This document shows, one piece after another, positions 37,320 to 44,623 of a stretch of DNA of 64,000 nt. The stretch is taken from assembly GCF_030817415.1 (NCBI RefSeq), contig NZ_JAUSZI010000002.1:310001-374000 (forward strand), in the 5' to 3' direction. Numbering within the stretch: position 1 is the stretch's first letter; each line of letters starts with the position of its first letter. The position numbers were made by a program, and so were the translations under genes. Below the pieces are notes generated by a model. It had not been told where the DNA came from and searched no databases. It worked only from the letters and a program-made list of their open reading frames with translations. The DNA is from Streptomyces umbrinus. Lineage in GTDB: Bacteria; Actinomycetota; Actinomycetes; Streptomycetales; Streptomycetaceae.

Positions 37320-37430
37320 GCATTGAAGTGCTCTCCCAGCTGAAGCAGGGAGATTCCCGTCTACCTTGCGGTGGCGGGCTTGGCACGGCGAGCGCGCCTG
37401 ACGACTGCCCTCCCGGCAGCCGGGACGAGC
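37320..37430 (-). ncRNA. Putative omega RNA (reRNA) at the tnpB-side end
   Basis: In IS605 elements the 3' end of the tnpB transcript plus the right end forms the guide RNA of TnpB. Here the tnpB stop is 41-43 bases from the element end, and the minus-strand end carries TCTCCCTGCTTCAGCTGGGA then GAGCACTTCAATGC at the boundary. The guide would be the flanking LLM sequence. The 5' limit is a guess. Confidence 0.35.
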
Positions 37431-38653
37431 GCGTGGCCCGTCCGGTACAGGTGCAGGATGTTCCGGGCTGCGTTGTGGTCGGCGTTGCCGGACCACCCGC
37501 AGTCGGGGTTCTTGCACACGAACAGGGCCTGGGTCTCCCGGCTGCCGGGTGTTGTGAAACCGCAGGCGGAACAGCATCGGGAGGTGTTCGGGGCGGGGGC
37601 CTTGGCCAGCGTGCCGCCGCGTCGGGCGAGCTTGTACGTCAGCATGGTGACCGTGCGCCCCCATGCCTCCCCGCTGATCGAGCGGTTCAGCCCGGACTTC
37701 TGGGCGACGTTCCTGCCAGGTTGCTCCACGGTTCCCCTGGGGGACTTGACCATGTTCGTGATCGTGAGTGCTTCCACCACCACAACGCCATACGTGTCGG
37801 CGATCCTGGTGGTGGTCTTGTGCTGCCAGTCCGAGGCCCGGCGCTTGGCTTTCGCGCGCAGTCCTGCGATCTGGTCGTAGGTGTGGTGCAGCCGGCGGGA
37901 GGTGCGTTCGCCAGGCTTGCGGTGCTTCTTACGGCCGGCGGCGCGCTGCTCCAGATCCAGGAGCCTGGCCTGCTCCTGCCGGGTCAGCCATTCGCCGTGC
38001 TCGTACGTCCCGCCGTCGGAGAGGGCGAGGGGCACGGTGATACCGACATCGATGCCGACTGGCGGCCCCTGGTGAGGTTCCGGCTGCGGTTCGAGGGTCT
38101 GGACTCGGAAGGCGATGTGCCAGCCGAGCGCGTCTTTGACCAGACGTGCGCCGGTGATCCGGTTCTCCCTAGTGGCGCCCTTGCCGACGGGCAGGTCTTT
38201 GGTCCAGCGGAAACGGACACGGCCGATCTTCGGCAGGTTGACCATCCCCCACCTGCGGTGGACCCGCCTGATATTCAAGTCCCGGCCCTGCGGCACGTCC
38301 ACAGCCATGGCGCAACGGAACCGACCCTTGAAGTTCGGCGCATCCGCACGGGCGTCCCAGCAGTTCCGCCACGCCTGGAAATACGTCTTCAGCACCGCTT
38401 GCGCGGCCTGCGCGGGAAGGACAGCGAGGAAATCGATGTCCTGGCGGGCCTGGCGGATCGCGGCGTCCGCGTTCGCGAGTGTCTGCTTCTCCTTCGGTAT
38501 CATCTGCCACCAGGCGTGCAGGAGATTCCACATGGTGCGAGCCGCGTGCGCCTGGTCATCGGCCTTGAGGACTTCGGCAGGATTCAGCGCCAGCCGGGCG
38601 CGGTGCCCGAACTGCCGTGTCTCCAGGCCGCGACCACTCACGGACCGCAGCAT
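37361..38653 (-). CDS. tnpB: TnpB RNA-guided nuclease of the IS605-type element
   Basis: 430 residues from ATG 38653 (MLRSVSGRGLETRQFGHRAR). The RuvC catalytic residues are present: Asp in VGIDVGITVPLALSDG (near residue 200), Glu in YGVVVVEALTITNMVKS (near 290), and Asp in GNADHNAARNIL (near 400). The zinc ribbon is SRCCSACGFTTPG with FVCKNPDCGW. The HTH/OrfB N-terminal domain is complete. Full length, with no defect seen, so probably active. Confidence 0.92.
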   Translation of the reverse strand: MLRSVSGRGLETRQFGHRARLALNPAEVLKADDQAHAARTMWNLLHAWWQMIPKEKQTLANADAAIRQARQDIDFLAVLPAQAAQAVLKTYFQAWRNCWDARADAPNFKGRFRCAMAVDVPQGRDLNIRRVHRRWGMVNLPKIGRVRFRWTKDLPVGKGATRENRITGARLVKDALGWHIAFRVQTLEPQPEPHQGPPVGIDVGITVPLALSDGGTYEHGEWLTRQEQARLLDLEQRAAGRKKHRKPGERTSRRLHHTYDQIAGLRAKAKRRASDWQHKTTTRIADTYGVVVVEALTITNMVKSPRGTVEQPGRNVAQKSGLNRSISGEAWGRTVTMLTYKLARRGGTLAKAPAPNTSRCCSACGFTTPGSRETQALFVCKNPDCGWSGNADHNAARNILHLYRTGHALVPAAGRAVVRRARRAKPATAR

Positions 38654-38666
38654 ACGACATTGGTTT

Positions 38667-39098
38667 ATGTCACCACGATGGAATCCGAACCCTGATGTAC
38701 GCAACGGCCGACACGTCGTCCACGACCTGCATGTCCACTTGGTTTTTGTCAGTAAATACCGGCGGCACGCGTTCACCGAGGCCATGCTGACCCGCACGGA
38801 GGAGGTCATGCGCGAGGTCTGCACGGACTTCGAGGCCGAACTGAAGCAGTTCAACGGCAAACAGGACCACGTCCACCTCCTCGTGCACTACCCGCCGAAG
38901 GTGCAACTCTCCAAACGGGTCAACAGTCTCAAGGGCGTCTCCTCCCGACGCCTACACCACGAGTACGACGCGCACGTGCGCCGCTATCTGTGGGGCGGCC
39001 ACTTCTGGTCCGGCTCCTACTTCGCCGGGTCCTTCGGCGGGACACCGCTGACCGTCGTCAAGCGGTACATCGAGAACCAGCAACGCCCCGCCGACTGA
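38667..39098 (+). CDS. tnpA: TnpA Y1 transposase of the IS605-type element
   Basis: 143 residues from ATG 38667. The HUH motif is QDHVHLLVHYPPKVQLSK (His-hydrophobic-His) and the catalytic Tyr is in VVKRYIENQQ near the C-terminus. HDLHVHLVFVSKYRRHAF is the N-terminal strand of the family. Acts on single-stranded ends by cut-and-join. Intact and divergent from tnpB. Confidence 0.9.
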   Translation: MSPRWNPNPDVRNGRHVVHDLHVHLVFVSKYRRHAFTEAMLTRTEEVMREVCTDFEAELKQFNGKQDHVHLLVHYPPKVQLSKRVNSLKGVSSRRLHHEYDAHVRRYLWGGHFWSGSYFAGSFGGTPLTVVKRYIENQQRPAD

Positions 39099-39766
39099 GG
39101 AAAACGGTGCGACCCCATGCACCCGCTCAGGTCAGAGCAGCCCAGGGATGGCCTTCGCCCCCGCCGCAAACGGCAGAGCACTGGTCAAGATCAAAGATAG
39201 ATGTCGGCCCCTGCGGCGTACGCGGCGGGCGACGAACCTCCGAACGACACATTCGGGCGGGGCTGTTGAACCGGGAAGACGTCGCTGACGAAGTCGTGGA
39301 AACGGTAGTGCTCGCCCTCATGGTCGAAGGGCTCGCGGGTGGTCCAGATCTTCTTGACGATCCGGATGTACTCGCGGGTGCGGGCGTAGCGCTCGTCCTT
39401 GGTGAGGATGTCACCCTCGCGGCCCTGCTCCTGGTCGTTGCCGCCGGTGATGAAGTGCACGGTCAGCCGGCCCTCGCTGATCTGGTCGAGGGTGGCGAAG
39501 GTCTTCGCGGCGAAGGTCGGATACGAGACGTTGGGCCGGTGGGCGAGCAGGATCTGGAGCCGGTCGAGCCTGCTCGCGATGTAGGCGGCGGCCGGCGCGG
39601 GGTCCGGCGAACCGGAGCCGTAGGCGAGCAGCACCCGGTCCCAGCCGTACTCCTCGTGCGCCCGGGCCAGCCTGAGCGTGTACTCCTTGTCGAAGGCGGC
39701 GCCGGACCGCGCGGTGGTTTCGGATCCGTTGTTGGTCGCGGCGATGCCGAGGAACTCGACGGGCAT

Positions 39767-40071
39767 GGGAATGACCTTTCGTACGGGCCGGCAGAACGGG
39801 CCTTTGCACAGCGGGATGTGACCGCTCGTCAGAGAACGGCTCATCAGGGAACGGCTCGTCAGGGAACTGGTGCGGCGCTTGGAGCGAGCGAGGCGGTGCT
39901 CAGCGTCGGGCGGCGAACCGGACGGCGGCAGCGCGTGTCAGGGCCCTCAGGACCACGTCGTTGCGCGGGTCAGCGCCGACGAGGCCGATGACCCTAAAGG
40001 AGAACTCGGTCCGCGACGGGTTCGACGGGGTCACCGAGGAGGGAAGGCCGACGGACGGCCCACCGCCCGAG
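39767..40071. other. Leader region of the LLM gene, between leader peptide and coding start
   Basis: About 305 bases between the leader stop (40072) and the LLM start (39766), the place where an attenuator hairpin would act. A short minus frame 39900-40121 overlaps it but lacks a ribosome site. The repeat ATCAGGGAACGGCTCGTCAGGGAAC near 39840 is noted in part only (TCAGGGAACGGCTCGTCAGG). Confidence 0.4.
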
Positions 40072-40149
40072 TCAGGCGGGACACGCCGCGGACCACACCC
40101 GACCGAAGTCGATGTGGTCACGCGAGACCAAGCGCGGCTGGGCGTTCAT
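40072..40149 (-). CDS. Cysteine leader peptide for the LLM monooxygenase operon
   Basis: 25 codons from ATG 40149 to TGA 40072. The core RLVSRDHIDFGRVWSAACPA matches the streptomycete sulfur-gene leader pattern (RxHIDxxRVxSAAC). TTGACG and CTCAAT lie 17 bases apart just upstream. It precedes the sulfonate-monooxygenase-like gene by about 300 bases, so cysteine availability is the likely signal. Confidence 0.85.
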   Translation of the reverse strand: MNAQPRLVSRDHIDFGRVWSAACPA

Positions 40150-40264
40150 GCGGCCAATTGAGCAATACATCTCGCTCGTCGTCAACCGACGCCCGCATGC
40201 CGGACCGGCTCCGGCCTGCGGGCCGGCCAGCCACGGCAACGAATACGGGCCACCCTTTCGATCA

Positions 40265-40296
40265 TTCCCTATATTTCCTATCGATTTACTAGGGAA
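40265..40296. promoter_or_regulatory. Inverted repeat in the divergent leader-peptide promoter region
   Basis: TTCCCTA (40265-40271) and TAGGGAA (40290-40296) form a perfect inverted pair between two divergent cysteine leader peptides. TAGGGAA recurs at 43031 upstream of the third leader, in the related contexts GGAAATATAGGGAA (minus strand) and GGAAAACTAGGGAA. A common sulfur regulator site is inferred. Confidence 0.45.
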
Positions 40297-40336
40297 GTAT
40301 TGACGGCGCCCTGCTGGGGTGCGCAGGATGATGCAC

Positions 40337-40420
40337 ATGTGCCCCACGCAGCAACGACTCGTTCGTCGTCGGCATGTCGACTTTGGTCACGTCGTCAGCG
40401 CTGCCTGCTGTCGCGTCTAG
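40337..40420 (+). CDS. Cysteine leader peptide for the regulator/acyl-CoA-dehydrogenase-like operon
   Basis: 27 codons from ATG 40337 to TAG 40418-40420. The core RLVRRRHVDFGHVVSAACCR has the leader pattern with two adjacent Cys codons near the end. It is 100 bases upstream of the regulator gene at 40521 and divergent from the leader at 40149. Cysteine-responsive attenuation is the expected role. Confidence 0.82.
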   Translation: MCPTQQRLVRRRHVDFGHVVSAACCRV

Positions 40421-40520
40421 GGCACGCGACTCGCACCCATCGCGCGTGCCGCTCCGCTTCCTTCAGGTGAACTCACCCACCGCTCCCGACAGCCCGACAT
40501 CCTTCTGAAGGACGACCGCC

Positions 40521-41090
40521 ATGCCCACGGCAATTCCGGCTCAGCCCGCTCCACTGCATTCGCCGCTCTCCGACGTGCGCCATCTTCGCCTGGTGGGCGC
40601 CACCCCACAGAGCGGCGCCGGGGAACGCGATGCGGCCCCGCTCGTCGGCTACCTCCTGTTCGTCCCTGAGGGCACCGACCCGGCCGAACTCTTCGTCAAG
40701 GACGGCGTACGGCCGGAGCTCCGGCCGGTCACCTACGACGACTCGCCTCCCGCGCCGCCGACGAGCGGCGACAGCATCCACGTCGACACCGCGCGGCATG
40801 TCGCGCAGGCGGACGGGCGCGAACTCGACCTCACCTACCTCGAGTTCGAGCTGCTGGCGCATCTCGTTCTGCGCCCCCACCAGGTGCATTCGCGCGAGCA
40901 GTTGGTGGCCAACGTATGGGGCTACGACCACGTCGGCGACGGCCGCACCGTGGACGTCCACATCGCGCGCCTGCGCCGCAAGCTGGGCAAGGCTCACCAG
41001 CACCGGATCGTCACCGTACGACGCGTGGGCTACAAGTACGTGCCCGACCAGCAAACGAGGCCCGACGCCGCTCCCTGCGGCCGTCCTTGA
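40521..41090 (+). CDS. OmpR-type winged-helix regulator lacking a receiver domain
   Basis: 189 residues. Residues about 90-180 are a complete Trans_reg_C winged helix: HVAQADGRELDLTYLEFELL, LRPHQVHSREQLVANVWGYD, GRTVDVHIARLRRKLGKAHQ, and VRRVGYKYVPD. The N-terminal 85 residues (LVGYLLFVPEGTDPAELFVK) are not a response-regulator receiver: no phospho-Asp pocket is visible. Stop lies 13 bases before the next gene, so one operon. Likely a sulfur-source regulator, sensing by an unknown route. Confidence 0.82.
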   Translation: MPTAIPAQPAPLHSPLSDVRHLRLVGATPQSGAGERDAAPLVGYLLFVPEGTDPAELFVKDGVRPELRPVTYDDSPPAPPTSGDSIHVDTARHVAQADGRELDLTYLEFELLAHLVLRPHQVHSREQLVANVWGYDHVGDGRTVDVHIARLRRKLGKAHQHRIVTVRRVGYKYVPDQQTRPDAAPCGRP

Positions 41091-41103
41091 GGAGACCAGT
41101 CCC

Positions 41104-42333
41104 ATGGGCTTTGCCCTCGCGCAGTCCGGTCCCGCGCCGGAGTCCGACCGGACCGCGACAGACCGTGCGCACTGGCTGCGCGTGGCCCGCGAGACGGCGG
41201 ACGACCTGGCCACGGACGCGGTGGTCCGGGAGCAGGCGGGCAAGGTCCCGTTCGACGAGGTGTCCCGGCTGCGCGAGGCGGGCCTGCTGACGTTGCTGAT
41301 ACCGGCCGAGCTCGGGGGCGCAGGCGAGAGCTGGCCGACGGCCTACGCCGTTGTCCGGGAGATCGCCGCTGCCGACGGGGCCATCGGTCAGCTCCTCGGC
41401 TGTCACTACTTCATGTCGTGGAGCGCCCGGTTCTTCACGGAGCCCGCTCTCGCCGCGCAGCTCGGGCGGCAGTCCGCGGCGGAGCAGTGGTGCTGGGGCG
41501 GTGCTTTCACCCGTCAGGAACCACCTCTCGCACTGAACAGGACCGCCGGCGGCTACCTGCTGGACGGCCGGCAGAGTTACGTCACCGGGGTCCTGGTCGC
41601 CGACCGGCTCGTCGTACGGGCCGTGCGGACCGACAGCGGCGAACCGCTCGCCGTGGTCGTCGATCCCGCCCGGCACGGCGTGGTGATCGACGGTGACGCC
41701 GACCCCTTCGGCCAACGGCTCGCGGCCGGCGGCAGCGTGGAGTTCGACGGCGTGCCGGTCAGCACCGACGACGTACTCGGCTCCCTGTCCGCGGACGAGG
41801 ACGCCCTGTCGCCCGTAGCCTCCCTGGCGTCACCGGTCGGGCGGCTCGTATCCGTCCAGCTCCGTCTCGGCATGGCCGAGGGAGTGCTCGCCGAAGCCCG
41901 TGAGTACAGCCGGGCGGGCCACTCCGCCTGGGACCCGGCGTGGCCGGCCGGCTCTCCGCAGGATCCGCAGGTGCTGACCACGTACGGGGAACTCACCGTC
42001 CTCACCCGCTCCGCCTCCGCGCTCACCGATCACGCACTGGAAGCCCTGCGGGGCGGGCTGGCGCGCGGCGAAGACCTCACGTACGACGAGTACGCGGAGA
42101 TATCGGTCCTCGTGGCGATGGCCGAAGCCGCAGCCTCCAGGGCCGTGCAGGAATGCACCGCCCGCGCACTGGACGTCATCGGCGCCCGCTCCACGTCCTC
42201 GCGGCTTGGCTTCGACCGCTTCTGGCGCAATGCCAGGACCCACACGTTGTACGAGCCGGTGGCCGACCGACTCCGCGATGTCGGAGACTACTTCCTCAAC
42301 GGTGCACACCCCCCGTTCATCCTGCCCGCCTGA
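41104..42333 (+). CDS. Acyl-CoA-dehydrogenase-fold flavoenzyme (SfnB/DszC-like), probable organosulfur oxidase
   Basis: 409 residues from ATG 41104 (GAGGAGA upstream). Acyl-CoA dehydrogenase fold: DEVSRLREAGLLTLLIPAEL, then GGAGESWPTAYAVVREIAAA, AFTRQEPPLALNRTAGGYLL, SYVTGVLVADRLVVRAV, and C-terminal GARSTSSRLGFDRFWRNART. The DGRQSYVTG segment and the Arg-Asn-His-Thr C-terminus are typical of the SfnB/DszC flavin-dependent group, not fatty-acid enzymes. In sulfur islands these work on sulfones, sulfoxides or sulfonates. The exact substrate is unknown. Confidence 0.8.
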   Translation: MGFALAQSGPAPESDRTATDRAHWLRVARETADDLATDAVVREQAGKVPFDEVSRLREAGLLTLLIPAELGGAGESWPTAYAVVREIAAADGAIGQLLGCHYFMSWSARFFTEPALAAQLGRQSAAEQWCWGGAFTRQEPPLALNRTAGGYLLDGRQSYVTGVLVADRLVVRAVRTDSGEPLAVVVDPARHGVVIDGDADPFGQRLAAGGSVEFDGVPVSTDDVLGSLSADEDALSPVASLASPVGRLVSVQLRLGMAEGVLAEAREYSRAGHSAWDPAWPAGSPQDPQVLTTYGELTVLTRSASALTDHALEALRGGLARGEDLTYDEYAEISVLVAMAEAAASRAVQECTARALDVIGARSTSSRLGFDRFWRNARTHTLYEPVADRLRDVGDYFLNGAHPPFILPA

Positions 42334-42441
42334 CCTCGCAAGACGCTGCCTTGATCTCCGACGACCCGAACCTCTCGACTGCCGGACGAGAACGGGTGCC
42401 CGGCATCCCGCCCGCGGCGGACGCCGACCGAATTCGTACGG

Positions 42442-42456
42442 GATAATGAACGCATG
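42442..42456 (+). promoter_or_regulatory. -10 element of a probably leaderless Rrf2 transcript
   Basis: GATAAT at 42442-42447 ends six bases before ATG 42454, so a start seven bases after the -10 falls on the start codon. There is no Shine-Dalgarno sequence. No good -35 is seen. Confidence 0.45.
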
Positions 42457-42912
42457 CGGATCTCAGCCAGGGCGGACTACGCGGTACGTGCCGCACTGCA
42501 GCTCGCCGCGTCCCGAGATGACGGGCCGCTGAAGGCCGAGGCCATCGCCGACGCTCAGGACATCCCGCACAAATTTCTCGAAGGCATCCTGAACGACATG
42601 CGGCGGGGCGGTCTCGTGCTCAGCCAGCGTGGCGGGAACGGCGGCTACCGGCTGGCCAAGCCTCCCGAGTCCATCAGCATCGCCGACGTCATTCGCGTCG
42701 TGGACGGTCCGCTGGTCTCGGTCCGCGGGGTCCGCCCTCCCGACCTGTCCTACACCGGACCTGCCCAGTCGCTGCTCCCCCTGTGGATCGCACTGCGCTC
42801 CAACGTGCGCGAGATCCTGGAGGGCGTCTCCCTCGCCGACGTCGCGTCGGCCGAGTTGCCCGCCGGAGTTTCCGCGCTGACCGACGCTCCCGGCGCCTGG
42901 ACAAACCCCTGA
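42454..42912 (+). CDS. Rrf2-family transcriptional regulator (CymR-like)
   Basis: 152 residues. N-terminal winged HTH: MRISARADYAVRAALQLAAS, LKAEAIADAQDIPHKFLEGI, and GLVLSQRGGNGGYRLAKPPE. The C-terminus (RSNVREILEGVSLADVASAE) lacks the Cys cluster of iron-sulfur-binding members (IscR, NsrR), as in CymR, the cysteine-metabolism regulator. Placed between two leader-controlled sulfur units, it is the best candidate for the island's regulator. Confidence 0.88.
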   Translation: MRISARADYAVRAALQLAASRDDGPLKAEAIADAQDIPHKFLEGILNDMRRGGLVLSQRGGNGGYRLAKPPESISIADVIRVVDGPLVSVRGVRPPDLSYTGPAQSLLPLWIALRSNVREILEGVSLADVASAELPAGVSALTDAPGAWTNP

Positions 42913-42927
42913 CCGCAGGGCCGACCA

Positions 42928-42958
42928 CAGCTTGATCTCACAGATCGAGATCAGGCTG
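42928..42958 (+). terminator. Hairpin after the Rrf2 gene
   Basis: CAGC-t-TGATCTC, loop ACAGATC, GAGATCA-g-GCTG: a 12-pair stem with one mismatch 15 bases after the Rrf2 stop. Could also be an operator. Confidence 0.55.
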
Positions 42959-43024
42959 TCCATCATATGAACACCCTCTTGGGGTGAAGGCCGCCTTCTG
43001 TCACGATCCCCATCAACCAGGTGG

Positions 43025-43037
43025 GAAAACTAGGGAA
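43025..43037 (+). promoter_or_regulatory. TAGGGAA motif before the ssu leader peptide
   Basis: GAAAACTAGGGAA lies 13 bases before the ATG of the leader at 43051 and matches the motif at 40265-40296. Confidence 0.4.
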
Positions 43038-43050
43038 CTGCGGGGTGGCC

Positions 43051-43152
43051 ATGAGAACGCTCAACCGCACAGACTGGTTGCTGCCCCTTCTGACCTCGCG
43101 TCGCCACATCGACCTCGGCCGTACGTCCAGCGCCATCTGTCGACCCGTCTGA
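43051..43152 (+). CDS. Cysteine leader peptide of the ssuABC-type operon
   Basis: 33 codons from ATG 43051 to TGA 43150-43152. The core LLTSRRHIDLGRTSSAICRP matches the leader pattern RRHIDLxRxxSAxCR best of the four in the window. It begins after GGGGTGG and lies 316 bases before the transporter's lipoprotein gene. Confidence 0.88.
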   Translation: MRTLNRTDWLLPLLTSRRHIDLGRTSSAICRPV

Positions 43153-43468
43153 CACTGTCCGCGGAACCAGGTGGCTCACGCAGAACACCACTGCGCTCGC
43201 TGCCGTCCCGCCCCAGTCGGCGGACCGGACACTCTTCGGCTGACTGCGTCAACCGCACCTCCCCATGACCGCATGCCTTCGGGCACGGCGCGGCTGAGGC
43301 AGCGGGACGCACCAGCCACTCCGGCGACATGCGCCACGTTGCGCTCCTCAGCCCGCGCCAGCATTCCTGCCGCCGAGGGCCAGTAGTGGAGCGCTGGTGC
43401 GTGCCACCGGGCGTTACGCCTCGCACTGCCGAACCTCCTGACAACCCATCCCCTGAGAGGACACCTCA
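43153..43468 (+). other. Leader region of the ssuABC-type operon
   Basis: Contains several GC-rich dyads (GGCGGACC...GGCTGACTGCG area) but no gene. The attenuator of the leader peptide would be expected here; I cannot fix its structure by eye. Confidence 0.4.
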
Positions 43469-44575
43469 GTGTCTGCCGCACGACCGCTCACCACCCTGCG
43501 CACCATCGCCGCCATAGCCGCGCTTCCCCTGCTCGCTCTCACTGCCTGCGGTTACGGGTCCGAGTCCAAGGACAACGACACGTCGAAGGTGGCGGCCGAG
43601 GGCAAGAAGCTCTCCGCGGACACCGTGCGGATCGGCTACTTCCCGAACCTGACGCACGCCACCGCCCTGGTCGGGGACCAGGAAGGCCTGCTGCAGAAGG
43701 AACTCGGCGGTACAAAGGCCACCTACTCCCAGTTCAACGCGGGGCCTGCGGAGATCGAGGCGCTCAACTCGGGTTCGATCGACATCGGCTGGATCGGCCC
43801 CTCCCCCGCGATCAACGGCTACAGCACCACCGACGGCAAGGGCCTGCGGATCATCGGCGGCTCCGCCTCCGGCGGTGTGAAGCTCGTCGTCAACCCGGAC
43901 AAGGTCACGTCCCTCAAGGACGTCAAGGGCAAGAAGATCGCCACCCCGCAGCTGGGCAACACCCAGGACGTGGCGTTCCTGAACTGGATCGCCGAGCAGG
44001 GCTGGAAGGTCGACGCGCAGAGCGGCAAGGGGGATGTGTCGGTGGTCCGCACCGACAACAAGATCACCCCGGATGCGTACAAGTCGGGGTCCATCGACGG
44101 CGCGTGGGTGCCCGAGCCGACCGCGTCCAAGCTGGTCGCCGAGGGCGGCAAGGTCCTCCTGGACGAGGCCGACCTGTGGCCCGACAAGAAGTTCGTCATC
44201 ACCAACATCATCGTCTCCCAGAAGTTCCTCACGGAGCACCCGGATGTGGTGCAGGCGGTGCTGCGCGGCTCGGTGAAGACCAACACGTGGATCAACGCCA
44301 ACCCGGACAAGGCGAAGGCGGCCGCGAACGCCAAGCTGCAGGAGCTGTCCGGCAAGCCGCTGCCCGCCAATGTGCTGGACCCGGCGTGGAAGTCGATCCA
44401 GTTCACCGACGACCCGCTGGCCTCCACCCTGAACACCGAGGCCGACCACGCGGTCAAGGCGGGCCTGCTCAAGCAGCCGAAGCTGGACGGCATCTACAAC
44501 CTCGCGCCGTTGAACAAGGTCCTCAAGGCCGAGGGCAAGAGCCCGGTCGACGACGCCGGACTCGGCGTCAAGTAA
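43469..44575 (+). CDS. ssuA: Aliphatic sulfonate ABC transporter substrate-binding lipoprotein
   Basis: 368 residues from GTG 43469 (GAGAGGACACC upstream). A lipoprotein signal ends LLALTACGYG (Cys near residue 27). The NMT1/SsuA-like fold reads VRIGYFPNLTHATALVGDQE, AGPAEIEALNSGSIDIGWIG, LKDVKGKKIATPQLGNTQDV, and SGSIDGAWVPEPTASKL. First gene of the transporter, behind a cysteine leader. Family specificity covers sulfonate, taurine and nitrate; context favours sulfonates. Confidence 0.87.
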   Translation: MSAARPLTTLRTIAAIAALPLLALTACGYGSESKDNDTSKVAAEGKKLSADTVRIGYFPNLTHATALVGDQEGLLQKELGGTKATYSQFNAGPAEIEALNSGSIDIGWIGPSPAINGYSTTDGKGLRIIGGSASGGVKLVVNPDKVTSLKDVKGKKIATPQLGNTQDVAFLNWIAEQGWKVDAQSGKGDVSVVRTDNKITPDAYKSGSIDGAWVPEPTASKLVAEGGKVLLDEADLWPDKKFVITNIIVSQKFLTEHPDVVQAVLRGSVKTNTWINANPDKAKAAANAKLQELSGKPLPANVLDPAWKSIQFTDDPLASTLNTEADHAVKAGLLKQPKLDGIYNLAPLNKVLKAEGKSPVDDAGLGVK

Positions 44576-44623
44576 CCCCCGCACACCCCCGTTGTCCGCA
44601 TGAGTTCCCAGGAGGTGACGACC

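Larger units (their letters stand above)
37318..39196. mobile_element. IS200/IS605-family element (divergent tnpA and tnpB)
   Basis: Carries a Y1 (HUH) transposase and a TnpB nuclease, starts 13 bases apart and divergent. There are no terminal inverted repeats or target duplication, as expected for this family. The host gene (LLM) resumes exactly at both ends, placing the boundaries at 37318-37320 and 39194-39196 with a two-base ambiguity. A hairpin TCTCCC-10 bases-GGGAGA sits 10-15 bases inside the tnpB-side end. Confidence 0.9.
36758..39766 (-). pseudogene. LLM-class flavin-dependent (alkanesulfonate-monooxygenase-like) gene interrupted by an IS605-type element
   Basis: The N-terminal part runs from ATG 39766 (GAAAGG upstream) through VEFLGIAATNNGSET, HRPNVSYPTFAAKTFATLDQ, HFITGGNDQEQGREGDIL, and SFGGSSPAAYAAGADIYL, stopping just inside the element at 39196. 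The C-terminal part resumes at 37319 with LWGEP, then TAEQIEDVKAAAKSGG and VAFRPIIAPTEELAWEKAHR to a stop at 36758. Removing about 1.88 kb restores ADIYLWGEP. One further base in GAGCCC near 37306 must be removed to keep frame. LLM enzymes of this group cleave the C-S bond of alkanesulfonates with FMNH2 and O2. Leader peptide at 40072 lies upstream. Confidence 0.85.
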
